This document shows, in pieces, positions 54,663-62,822 of a stretch of DNA of 64,000 nucleotides. A model generated the notes under the pieces. The model was not told the DNA's origin, did no database searches, and worked only from the letters and a program-made list of their open reading frames with translations. This stretch comes from DATFVA01 sp963745945. Lineage in GTDB: Bacteria; Bacteroidota; Ignavibacteria; Ignavibacteriales; Ignavibacteriaceae. The first letter of the stretch is position 1. Each line of letters opens with the position of its first letter. A program made the position numbers and the translations under genes. The stretch covers positions 186,001 to 250,000 of the forward strand of contig CAVUZG010000007.1 of NCBI GenBank assembly GCA_963745945.1, in the 5' to 3' direction.

Positions 54663-55472
54663 TTACTGCTTAATTCCAAACGGTGTAAAAGATAATTCGG
54701 ATTTTTTTACAGCATTAAAGAGATCAAGATTTTTCTGCGGTCTTTCCTGCAGTTTATGATAGAGATGATACTGCACAGCGATATTATTAAGAGATTTAAT
54801 CTTTGTTCCTGTTAGTTCCAGCCTGTATTGTATATCCGAATCCTCCCCGATCGATGGCGCTTCATATCTTTCATCGAAACCATTAATCTTCATTATATCA
54901 TCTTTGTAAACAGAAAAGTTACAGCCTAACAATCCACGGATCTTTTTATTCAGAATATTTCTTAACAAATTACTTTTAAAATAGAATCCTTTTTCAACAT
55001 AATTTGATTCCCCGAAAAATCCATCCATTGCGAGACTAAAAGTACTTTTTTCAAGATAACCTTTTTTAATTAATCCGGGAGTAAGTTGGTTTGTGAATTT
55101 CTCTGAAAGATTTACTCTTCTCCCTGTGAGGCAGGTATTTTTTTGCTTATAATTTAAATGCTCCTTAACAAATTCAGAGTGCGGAACACAATCTCCATCT
55201 ATAAAAATTAAATAGTCGGATTCTGCTGCAACGATTGCTTTGTTCAGAATTTTATTCTTTCTAAATCCTTTGTCTTCCTGGGATATATGTTTTAAGTGAA
55301 ATGGGAATTTGGAAGAAACGGCTTTGAGATTATCTACAAATTCATTCCCTGAGCCGTCATCAGCAATGATAATTTCAAACTCTTTAAAACTTTGTCTTTC
55401 AAATCCGGCAAGAACCAACTGCAGATAAGTAAACTTGTTGTAAACAGAGATGATAACCGATACATCGGGCAT
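54663..55472 (-). CDS. GT2-type glycosyltransferase
   Basis: 269 residues. GT-A fold: VSVIISVYNKFTYLQLVL start, EIIIADDGSG, FIDGDCVPHSEF (DxD motif for the metal and sugar nucleotide), GCNFSVYKDDIMKINGFDE and the acceptor-side GEDSDIQYRLE. The C-terminal half has the galactosyltransferase-like extension. Last gene of a carbamoyltransferase operon, so a glycan (capsule or O-chain) that is both glycosylated and O-carbamoylated is plausible. Confidence 0.9.
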   Translation of the reverse strand: MPDVSVIISVYNKFTYLQLVLAGFERQSFKEFEIIIADDGSGNEFVDNLKAVSSKFPFHLKHISQEDKGFRKNKILNKAIVAAESDYLIFIDGDCVPHSEFVKEHLNYKQKNTCLTGRRVNLSEKFTNQLTPGLIKKGYLEKSTFSLAMDGFFGESNYVEKGFYFKSNLLRNILNKKIRGLLGCNFSVYKDDIMKINGFDERYEAPSIGEDSDIQYRLELTGTKIKSLNNIAVQYHLYHKLQERPQKNLDLFNAVKKSELSFTPFGIKQ

Positions 55473-55477
55473 TAAAT

Positions 55478-55621
55478 TTATTTATCCCTGTTTTTATTCT
55501 TGCGCAATTTATCCTTCTCTTTTTTCCTGTCATATGCACTTTTATCTTTCTCTACCTTTGGAGGTTTTTTAGGGACAGGAATTCTCTTCTTCTTCTTTTT
55601 AATTTTTATTTTATCTGTCAT
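55478..55621 (-). CDS. possible 47-residue lysine-rich protein
   Basis: ATG at 55619-55621, TAA at 55478-55480. About half of its residues are Lys or Arg, with PVPKKPP in the middle. It lies five bases before the glycosyltransferase start and 31 bases after the DUF5989 stop, in the same direction, and it fills the gap exactly. No clear ribosome site and no family. Low-complexity composition could also arise by chance in an A-rich frame. Confidence 0.45.
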   Translation of the reverse strand: MTDKIKIKKKKKRIPVPKKPPKVEKDKSAYDRKKEKDKLRKNKNRDK

Positions 55622-55652
55622 TTTAAATTCAAATTAAGTTGATAAAATAATT

Positions 55653-55811
55653 TCAGAAGATTGCATAGATAAATGGTGCAAGCGCTGATCCTTGTGTAAG
55701 AATTATCAGTCCGCCGAGTAATAAAAGAAAAATTAAAATTGGTGCAAGCCACCATTTTTTTCTTACACGAAGAAACTGCCAGAGTTCTGATAGTATGGAT
55801 AATTTGCTCAT
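55653..55811 (-). CDS. DUF5989-family small membrane protein
   Basis: 52 residues: MSKLSILSELWQFLRVRKKWW, then one membrane helix of about 20 residues (APILIFLLLLGGLIILT) and a short tail GSALAPFIYAIF. This is the standard DUF5989 sequence, which travels beside carbamoyltransferase and SxtJ genes in surface-glycan loci of many bacteria. Start ATG is at 55809-55811, directly after the SxtJ stop, so it is in that operon. Confidence 0.88.
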   Translation of the reverse strand: MSKLSILSELWQFLRVRKKWWLAPILIFLLLLGGLIILTQGSALAPFIYAIF

Positions 55812-56234
55812 CTAAAATTGTCTTTCATAAGTTGAGGGATCAAAGTTATTTTTTTCTCTCTTCTGCCAGTAAGTTTCAGCAGCCGGATCAGCTTTAACAT
55901 CTAGAAATCTTTTTCTGAAAATTAAAGCAATAAACCTTAGCGGAAATAATGCAAGATAAAACAATATTGATAAAATAACCCTTGTCATTACCCAGCCTAG
56001 CACAATAGCCAGGCTCATCCATATTTTGTTGAGTGGTTTTAAGATTACGGGGAAAGTTAACGCGGTTAAAATTAAAACCAACCCGATAATTCCCCAGACA
56101 GGGTAAGACGATTTTCCATTCCAGAATAAAAAAGCTGCAAGTATCAGCAGAACAATTCCGATTGTTAATCCGAACTTTTTGAGTTCTTTACGGCTCTCTT
56201 TTATATTTTTTATTTCTGAAAATATTTCTTTCAT
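55812..56234 (-). CDS. SxtJ-family membrane protein
   Basis: 140 residues with three to four hydrophobic segments (about 26-42, 47-66, 72-104) and the family N-terminus of polar residues; it ends TYWQKREKNNFDPSTYERQF (in part), a motif seen in SxtJ-like proteins. The carbamoyltransferase stop is one base upstream (56236). The SxtJ/DUF5989 pair probably links the carbamoyltransferase to the membrane; this is a known neighbourhood without proven chemistry. Confidence 0.85.
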   Translation of the reverse strand: MKEIFSEIKNIKESRKELKKFGLTIGIVLLILAAFLFWNGKSSYPVWGIIGLVLILTALTFPVILKPLNKIWMSLAIVLGWVMTRVILSILFYLALFPLRFIALIFRKRFLDVKADPAAETYWQKREKNNFDPSTYERQF

Positions 56235-56235
56235 A

Positions 56236-58053
56236 TTAATCCAGCTCGAATTCTTTTTTCCAATCAGTGTCTCCTACAAGTTTTTCCTGGTCACCTTTAT
56301 CCAGCAAATAATTTCCTATAACCAGATAATCCATATCGGTCCGCATAAAACATTTATATGCATCTGCAGGAGTACAGACAATTGGCTCTCCTCTTACATT
56401 AAATGATGTATTTATTAATACTGCACTACCGTAATTCTCTTCAAATTTTGAAATTAATTTGTGAAATAACGGATTTGTTTCTTTGTGCACTGTTTGTATT
56501 CGCGCAGAATAATCAACGTGAGTAACAGCGGGAATATCTGATCTGACAATGTTTAATTTCTGTATTCCGAACAGTTTGTTTTCATCTTCAGACATCTCTT
56601 TTCTTCTTTCCTTTTTAACATCAGCTACAAGAAGCATGTAAGGAGATTCTCTGTCAATTTCAAAATAATCTGAAACTTTTTCGCCTAAAACAGCAGGAGC
56701 AAAAGGTCTGAAACTTTCCCGGAATTTTATTTTCAGATTCATTACCGATTGCATTTTAGAAGATCTTGCATCACCCAGGATTGACCTTGCACCTAAAGCT
56801 CTCGGACCAAATTCCATTCTTCCCTCGAACCAGCCGACTACTTTTTCATCAGCAAGAAGTGATGCAACTTTTTCCGGCAGTTTTTCGTTATTAATTTCAG
56901 TGTACTTTATTTTATTTTCCTTAAAAAATTCCAGGAGATTTTCATCGGAATATTCGGGACCGAGATATGAACCTTTTTGTGAATCTTTTTTCGGATCAAT
57001 ATTTCTTTCATTCCCAAGATATTGATACCAACCGATCAATGCAGCACCGAGTGCTCCTCCTGCATCTCCTGCTGCCGGCTGTATCCATATTTCATCAAAA
57101 GGACCTTCGCGGTGTAATTTGCCATTTGCAACACAATTAAGTGCAACACCGCCAGCGAGACAAATATTTTTCATTCCTGTTTCTTTATAAACATGGTTTC
57201 CCATTTTTAGCACTATCTCTTCAGTTACATCCTGAACGGATCTTGCAAGGTCCATTTCCTTTTGTGTAAGCTTTGATTCGGGTTGTCTTGGCAATCCGCC
57301 GAAGAGTTTATGAAACTTATCGTTTGTCATAGTCAGCCCGGCACAGTAATTAAAATATTCCATATTCATACGGAAAGAACCATCTTCTTTTACATCAATT
57401 AATTCTTTAAGAATAACATCATTATATTTTGGTTCGCCATAAGGAGCAAGACCCATTACCTTATATTCACCCGAATTAACTTTAAATCCTGTATAATAAG
57501 TAAATGCAGAATAGAGCAAACCAAGCGAATGAGGAAATTTAATATCGGCAAGGAGCTCAATTTTATTATTTTTTCCAACACCAAAACTTGAGGTAGTCCA
57601 TTCTCCTACTCCATCCATAGTAAGAATTGCCGCCTCATTGAAAGGTGAAGGATAAAAGGCAGAAGCAGCATGCGATTCATGATGTTCAGGAAAAATAATT
57701 TTCCCTTCATAGCCAAGTTTATCCTTTATCATTTCTTTCATCCAGAGTTTTTCCTTTATCCACAAAGGCATCGCTTTAATGAAGGATTTTATTCCAACCG
57801 GGGCATAAGCAAGATATGTTTCCAGCAATCTCTCAAACTTCAGGAAGGGTTTATCATAAAAGGCAACAATTTCCAAATCTGAACTTTTAATTCCTGCGTG
57901 CTGCAGACAAAAGTTTACAGCATTGCCGGGAAAGTTATGGTCGTGTTTTTTACGCGTAAATCTTTCTTCCTGTGCGGCAGCAATAATTTCTCCATCTTTT
58001 AATAATGCAGCAGCACTATCGTGGTAAAAAGCAGATATTCCAAGTATATACAT
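56236..58053 (-). CDS. carbamoyltransferase (NodU/CmcH/TobZ family)
   Basis: Moves the carbamoyl group from carbamoyl phosphate, through carbamoyl-adenylate, to a hydroxyl of a sugar or antibiotic. 605 residues: the N-terminal HSP70-like kinase fold starts LGISAFYHDSAAALLKDG and has PEHHESHAASAF; the C-terminal YrdC-like part has ARSILGDARSSKM, the FRPFAPAV segment, and INTSFNVRGEPIVC. First gene of the SxtJ-DUF5989-GT2 operon, so O-carbamoylation of a surface sugar is the most likely job. Confidence 0.94.
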   Translation of the reverse strand: MYILGISAFYHDSAAALLKDGEIIAAAQEERFTRKKHDHNFPGNAVNFCLQHAGIKSSDLEIVAFYDKPFLKFERLLETYLAYAPVGIKSFIKAMPLWIKEKLWMKEMIKDKLGYEGKIIFPEHHESHAASAFYPSPFNEAAILTMDGVGEWTTSSFGVGKNNKIELLADIKFPHSLGLLYSAFTYYTGFKVNSGEYKVMGLAPYGEPKYNDVILKELIDVKEDGSFRMNMEYFNYCAGLTMTNDKFHKLFGGLPRQPESKLTQKEMDLARSVQDVTEEIVLKMGNHVYKETGMKNICLAGGVALNCVANGKLHREGPFDEIWIQPAAGDAGGALGAALIGWYQYLGNERNIDPKKDSQKGSYLGPEYSDENLLEFFKENKIKYTEINNEKLPEKVASLLADEKVVGWFEGRMEFGPRALGARSILGDARSSKMQSVMNLKIKFRESFRPFAPAVLGEKVSDYFEIDRESPYMLLVADVKKERRKEMSEDENKLFGIQKLNIVRSDIPAVTHVDYSARIQTVHKETNPLFHKLISKFEENYGSAVLINTSFNVRGEPIVCTPADAYKCFMRTDMDYLVIGNYLLDKGDQEKLVGDTDWKKEFELD

Positions 58054-58277
58054 ATATGGTTTCAGTTATTAACAATCTAAAAATAGATTTTTAGTAATGA
58101 TTTTACAAAGTAAAAGCAAAATCCTTTTGTAAATATGAATTCCGGCTGAAGGAAATAAAAAAAGATTTTAGGGCATTTTAAGGGAACTATTTTTGAAAAA
58201 ATTTCATTACATTAGTAGTGTAGAATTACTTTTGTACAGTTAAAAACAGCAAATTACTAACAATTAAAGGAATCATA

Positions 58278-59837
58278 ATGAAACAAGTATACTTGTTTGC
58301 ACTTCTAATATTCTTTGCATTTAGTATAACGACTAATGCACAATTTAAAGAATGGGGCTCTAAGTTTGGAGCGAGGTATAATCTTCTTTTGCCTCAGAAT
58401 GAATTTCCTAATGTGGGATTCGGGGGAAATGATAAGTTCTCATTTGATAACTATACTATGTCCTATCTATTAGAGGGCTTCGTTGGTTTTGAACTGACAA
58501 AGGTACTGGAACTTGATATCAATGCAGGTTATGGTTCTTATGCCGGGTATCAATTTAACTATGAAGGTTATTATAAATCGGAAATAATTCCGGTCGGTCT
58601 CAGGTTTAGAATTGCTCCCTTCGATCTTAAAGGATGGAATCCTTATTTATACCTTGGCGGCGGCATAATGCATTATAGTAATAAATACTCCGAGGAAAAC
58701 AGATCACCCTCGCCTAATGAAGTAAAAACTGAGGGATGGGCAGGTCTATTCCCGTTAGGTATTGGATCAGAGTTTGCTTTAAGTGATATGGTCCTATTGG
58801 ATTTTTCTATCGGCGGTGCTTATTCTACTTCATTTGATTTAAATAATTATGATGGCGGCAATAATATTGTAGATGCTTACTATAATGCAGCTCTTGGCGT
58901 AACCATTACCGGCGAAAGCTGCAGCTCTGATAAAGATATGGATGGATTAGGAAAATGTGAAGAAGAAAAACTCGGAACAAACCCGCATAACCCTGACACA
59001 GATAGTGACGGGTTAACAGACGGTGAAGAAGTTAAGGTTTATAAAACAAATCCTTTACTTGCTGATACTGATCTTGACGGGCTGAGTGATTTTGATGAAG
59101 TTAAGAAATATAAGACTGATCCACTAAAGGCTGATACTGATGGTGATGGATTAAATGACGGCGAAGAAGTTAATAAATACAAAACAGATCCGTTAAAAGC
59201 TGACACAGATAATGATGGATTGAGTGATGGCGATGAAGTAATTAAATACAAAACTGATCCGACAAAAGCTGATACTGACGGCGACGGATTAAATGACGGA
59301 GAAGAAGTTAATACATTCTCAACAAATCCTTTGGTAAAAGATACTGATGGTGATGGTTTATCAGATTATGATGAAGTTATGACATACAAAACTAATCCAT
59401 TAGTGAAAGATACAGACGGCGGAACAATAGATGACGGTGTAGAAGTTAACCGTGGAACAAATCCGCTGGATGCTGAAGATGATGTTGTTAAGGTTGGTGT
59501 TCCTGTTATTCTTGATGGTATCACATTTGCAACAGGTAAAGCAGATATTACACCTGAATCAGAAAATACTCTGAGAAAAGCTCTGAAAACATTGCAGACA
59601 TATTCTGATATTTCAGTTGAAATAGCAGGTTATACTGATAATGTAGGTAGTGATGCTTCAAATCAGAAGCTTTCTGAGAAAAGAGCTAACAGTGTAAGAG
59701 ACTGGCTGGTTCGTCAGGGTGTTGATCCTACAAGAATTGTAGCGGTTGGTTATGGTGAATCTAATCCTATAGCCTCGAATGATACACCTGAAGGAAGACA
59801 GAAGAACAGAAGAATTGAATTCAAACGAATTAAGTAG
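58278..59837 (+). CDS. OmpA-family protein with thrombospondin type 3 repeats
   Basis: 519 residues. Signal peptide 1-21; residues 22-215 form an eight-strand outer-membrane barrel; residues 217-400 hold about eight calcium-type repeats with DTDGDGLNDGEEV-like units; residues 405-519 are an OmpA peptidoglycan-binding domain with YTDNVGSDASNQKLSEKRA (in part) and GESNPIASNDTPEGRQKNRR (in part). Links outer membrane to murein. The repeat DNA is highly alike from unit to unit (about 57-60 bp period). A TACTTTTG -7-type element stands 44 bases before the ATG. Confidence 0.95.
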   Translation: MKQVYLFALLIFFAFSITTNAQFKEWGSKFGARYNLLLPQNEFPNVGFGGNDKFSFDNYTMSYLLEGFVGFELTKVLELDINAGYGSYAGYQFNYEGYYKSEIIPVGLRFRIAPFDLKGWNPYLYLGGGIMHYSNKYSEENRSPSPNEVKTEGWAGLFPLGIGSEFALSDMVLLDFSIGGAYSTSFDLNNYDGGNNIVDAYYNAALGVTITGESCSSDKDMDGLGKCEEEKLGTNPHNPDTDSDGLTDGEEVKVYKTNPLLADTDLDGLSDFDEVKKYKTDPLKADTDGDGLNDGEEVNKYKTDPLKADTDNDGLSDGDEVIKYKTDPTKADTDGDGLNDGEEVNTFSTNPLVKDTDGDGLSDYDEVMTYKTNPLVKDTDGGTIDDGVEVNRGTNPLDAEDDVVKVGVPVILDGITFATGKADITPESENTLRKALKTLQTYSDISVEIAGYTDNVGSDASNQKLSEKRANSVRDWLVRQGVDPTRIVAVGYGESNPIASNDTPEGRQKNRRIEFKRIK

Positions 59838-59858
59838 TTTGAACTGAGTTCATTCATA

Positions 59859-59887
59859 AGGACACCTGATACCAGGTGTCCTTTTTT
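59859..59887 (+). terminator. terminator after the OmpA-family gene
   Basis: GGACACCTG, loop ATAC, CAGGTGTCC, then TTTTTTATTT: perfect 9-bp stem and U-run. Confidence 0.9.
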
Positions 59888-59895
59888 ATTTCCGG

Positions 59896-60744
59896 CTATT
59901 CTTTAAGATATCTGTCAAACCATATCTTTCTCAAGCGATCTACTTCTTTTCTGTGAGTCTTTAAGAAATGATCTCCCCTCTCGAAAATAACTAACCGGTA
60001 TTTCTTTCCTTCACCCGAAAATTTCCTAGCCAGTTCAATAGATTGTTCAGCCTTTACAGTATCATCACTTCCTCCATGCATAATCAGATATGGAATATCC
60101 GGAAGTTTGTCAGTAAAATAAATTGCTGATCTTTTCTCCAATTCTTTTTCAATTTGTTGAGAGCCAATGATTCCTTCATAGTATTCTTTCAATTTATTAT
60201 TTGAATCTGCGAGTTCTTTTAAATCAGAGATAGCACCGCTTACTACTGCACACTTAAATTCGTTTCTTTCCTTTAAAACCAGGAACGTCATCATACCACC
60301 CCGGCTCCAGCCTTCAAGACCAACTTTTGATGTGTCAATAAATCCCAGTTCATCAGCTACTGGTAAAAGATTTATAATGTCGTACACATCTTCACCGCCT
60401 AACTGTTCTGTGCCTTCTCCCCCATCATTACCTCTGTATTGAGAAGCAAGAACAGCATAACCCCAGCTTGCTATTTGTCCAAACATTCCCCTCGCGGTAA
60501 AACTGTCTATTGCTCCTTTATCCTTATATCCTCCGCGGTTCCATATAACTAGCGGTATTTTTTTATCACCGCTTTTTTCTTTTGGATAGGCAAGATAACC
60601 TTTAATCTTGAGGTTATCAGAAAGGTAGATTATCTTTTCAACTACTGAATTCTGCATCACTTCTTCACCCCATCCACTCAGAACCATCTTTGTTTGCGCC
60701 TGGTTAAGTTCTATTTTCTTCCGATTAATTATATTTGCTCTCAT
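59896..60744 (-). CDS. S9-like alpha/beta hydrolase
   Basis: 282 residues, alpha/beta-hydrolase fold of the prolyl-oligopeptidase side. LVIWNRGG near residue 84 is the oxyanion region; nucleophile Ser in GLEGWSRGGMM (about 148); acid Asp in MHGGSDDTVKAEQS (about 222); His in ERGDHFLKTHR (about 258). No beta-propeller domain and no signal peptide, so a cytoplasmic esterase or peptidase of unknown substrate. It faces the OmpA-type gene across the terminator. Confidence 0.87.
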   Translation of the reverse strand: MRANIINRKKIELNQAQTKMVLSGWGEEVMQNSVVEKIIYLSDNLKIKGYLAYPKEKSGDKKIPLVIWNRGGYKDKGAIDSFTARGMFGQIASWGYAVLASQYRGNDGGEGTEQLGGEDVYDIINLLPVADELGFIDTSKVGLEGWSRGGMMTFLVLKERNEFKCAVVSGAISDLKELADSNNKLKEYYEGIIGSQQIEKELEKRSAIYFTDKLPDIPYLIMHGGSDDTVKAEQSIELARKFSGEGKKYRLVIFERGDHFLKTHRKEVDRLRKIWFDRYLKE

Positions 60745-60836
60745 AATAAATGTTATTCGTTTTAAAAGATTAATATTAAAATGTTAATTTTGAATAACAA
60801 ATCTCTCATTTATTTTTAAAAGATTAAATCTGTATT

Positions 60837-61376
60837 ATGGCTAAGGGAAAAACTGAACCAATTACTTCAAAAAAAAATCTTCCTAATATATATAAAATTG
60901 CTGCGCTCCTCATTATAGCAGCCGTAGCGCTTTATTTTATTTTTACCAATTTCGGGGGAAGCGAAAAAAAAACAGATGAGGAGTATATGTTTAAGAAGCA
61001 GGGCGAGCTAACTTTTCAGGACACAAACGGAAACTCTCTGACTAAAATTGATATTCAAATCGCTCAAACAGATTTTGACCGGGAGCTGGGATTAATGTTT
61101 AGAAAAGATATGAACGAAAATCGAGGTATGCTTTTTATTTTTCCGGATATACAAATAAGAAACTTCTGGATGAGGAACACTCTGATTCCACTTGATATAA
61201 TATTTGTTGATTCATCTAAAACTATAATTAACATTGCAAAAAATACCACACCGTATTCCGATAATTCTTACGCTTCAACCCGACCTGCGAAATTTGTTGT
61301 TGAAGTGAACGCCGGATTCTCTGATAAGTATAAAATCAGCGCAGGTGATAAAATAAGCTGGGATTCTTTAAAATAA
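60837..61376 (+). CDS. DUF192-domain membrane-anchored protein
   Basis: 179 residues. A signal anchor helix at about 20-42 (IAALLIIAAVALYFIF), then a DUF192 domain: GLMFRKDMNENRGMLFIFP, FWMRNTLIPLDIIFVDS, VVEVNAGFSDKYKISAGD. The domain is widespread, is often exported, and has no agreed activity. Convergent with the SIS isomerase gene, three bases apart. Confidence 0.9.
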   Translation: MAKGKTEPITSKKNLPNIYKIAALLIIAAVALYFIFTNFGGSEKKTDEEYMFKKQGELTFQDTNGNSLTKIDIQIAQTDFDRELGLMFRKDMNENRGMLFIFPDIQIRNFWMRNTLIPLDIIFVDSSKTIINIAKNTTPYSDNSYASTRPAKFVVEVNAGFSDKYKISAGDKISWDSLK

Positions 61377-61379
61377 CAC

Positions 61380-61964
61380 TTATGACGGGTACAATTCCCT
61401 CTCAATAAGCTCACAAATTATATGAGCAGCTGTAATGTGCCCTTCCTGTATGCGCTGTGTATTTACTGACGGAATAGTTACTGATTGATCTGCTTCAGAT
61501 ATAAGCTTTCCGCCGTTCCCCCCAATAAAGGCTACCGTTTTCATTCCCTTATCTTTTGCAGTCTGAACTGCTTTTAAAACGTTCGGGGAGTTACCGCTTG
61601 TAGAGATTGCAAGAAGTACATCACCATTATTTCCGAGACCTTCTACCGAACGCGCAAACACGTTTTCAAATCCTATATCATTTCCGCCTGCAGTAAGGTT
61701 TGATGTATCAGTGGTAAGCGCTATCGCTGGTAATGCCGGTCTATTAACATCATGACTTAACCTTATTACAAGCTCTGTGGCTATATGCTGACAATCGGCA
61801 GCACTGCCGCCATTTCCGCAAAGCAGTAGTTTTTTCCCATTCTTAAATGACATAGTAATAATTTCAGCAACTTTTAATATATCCTCAAGACACTCATCTT
61901 CCATTTTCTTTTTAGTGTCTGCACTTTCATTTAAGGAATCAATTACAAATTTCTTTTTGTCCAA
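61380..61964 (-). CDS. gmhA: SIS-domain phosphoheptose isomerase-like protein
   Basis: 194 residues, matching GmhA (sedoheptulose 7-phosphate to glycero-manno-heptose 7-phosphate, first step of ADP-heptose for lipopolysaccharide core). LLCGNGGSAADCQHIATEL (in part), ALTTDTSNLTAGGND, SVEGLGNNGDVLLAISTSGNS (in part) and RIQEGHITAAHIICELIE are all family segments with the active His and Glu. It starts with TTG at 61964, since no ATG is near and GAAAG lies upstream. Could in principle be DiaA-like, but the heptose type is favoured. Confidence 0.9.
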   Translation of the reverse strand: MDKKKFVIDSLNESADTKKKMEDECLEDILKVAEIITMSFKNGKKLLLCGNGGSAADCQHIATELVIRLSHDVNRPALPAIALTTDTSNLTAGGNDIGFENVFARSVEGLGNNGDVLLAISTSGNSPNVLKAVQTAKDKGMKTVAFIGGNGGKLISEADQSVTIPSVNTQRIQEGHITAAHIICELIERELYPS

Positions 61965-61993
61965 TTTTTTCTTTCAAAAGTGTTATTTAATTT

Positions 61994-62752
61994 TTAAACA
62001 GTTACAGGATAATTCACATGAATTGCCTGAGCAAAATCTTTAATTAAGTTCCAGTTATTTTCATCTTCAAAAAAGTTTCCGGTTACTATAATTTTAGCTC
62101 CGCTCTTTACTTTTTTTAAAGCTGTTTCAGGAGTTCTTATTCCGCCGCCGACAATTACAGGTACGGAACAACTTTCAGTGACTGCCTTTATCATTTCATC
62201 CGGAACAGAATTCTGAGCACCGGATCCGGCTTCAAGATAAATTAGTTTCATACCGAGATATTCTGCTGCAAGCGCCGTGGCTGCCGCAATCTCGGGTTTA
62301 TTCCTCGGCAGAGGCATACTTCCATTCATATACTGGGCAGTGGTTGTTACACCGGATTCAATTAAGATATATCCCGCGGAAAGCGGCTCAATTCCTGCTT
62401 GTTTAATTAATGGTGCTGCAATAACGTGTTTCCCGATCAAATGTTCAGGATTCCTTCCACTTACTACCGAAAGAAACAATATAGCATCGGCATTATTCTG
62501 AACCTGGTTAACATCACCGGGAAAAATTATTACCGGAAGATCCGTATTATTTTTAATCACTTTAATACAATTCCTAATATCTCCGTTTACCAATAAACTT
62601 CCGCCAACCAGGAAACCATCAACTCCGCAGTTAACGCAGTGCTTAACAAATCGTTCGAGTTTTTCATCATCAATATTATCCGGATCAATCAGGATAAGAT
62701 ATGCTGCTCCTTTAAGCTTTATAGTATTTAAGAGATTAAAGTAAGTATTCAT
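61994..62752 (-). CDS. geranylgeranylglyceryl phosphate synthase-like enzyme (GGGPS/PcrB family)
   Basis: 252 residues, TIM barrel. LIDPDNIDDEKLERF is the start, GVDGFLVGGSLLV the second strand, VIIFPGDVNQ the prenyl-phosphate part, IYLEAGSGAQNSVP and PVIVGGGIRTPETA with ATGNF-like VTGNFFED complete the phosphate site. It joins sn-glycerol 1-phosphate to a polyprenyl chain; the length and FPGDVNQ word fit the GGGPS side found in Bacteroidota and Archaea rather than short PcrB of Firmicutes. No sn-glycerol-1-phosphate dehydrogenase gene is in this window. Reads 30 bases ahead of gmhA. Confidence 0.9.
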   Translation of the reverse strand: MNTYFNLLNTIKLKGAAYLILIDPDNIDDEKLERFVKHCVNCGVDGFLVGGSLLVNGDIRNCIKVIKNNTDLPVIIFPGDVNQVQNNADAILFLSVVSGRNPEHLIGKHVIAAPLIKQAGIEPLSAGYILIESGVTTTAQYMNGSMPLPRNKPEIAAATALAAEYLGMKLIYLEAGSGAQNSVPDEMIKAVTESCSVPVIVGGGIRTPETALKKVKSGAKIIVTGNFFEDENNWNLIKDFAQAIHVNYPVTV

Positions 62753-62822
62753 TAAGATTGTAATTGAAATGGCTGAGTAAAATATAGGAATTTTGGGTAA
62801 GAGAATAAAGATTAGAAAACAT

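Noticed and set aside
59039..59251. Minus-strand open frame with SPSLNPSLS repeats
   Set aside because: Shadow of the thrombospondin type 3 repeats of the OmpA-family gene.
58950..59470. Regular repeat of about 57-60 bp that could be read as a tandem array or CRISPR-like unit
   Set aside because: It is coding, gives calcium-type TSP3 repeats in frame, and has no unique spacers.
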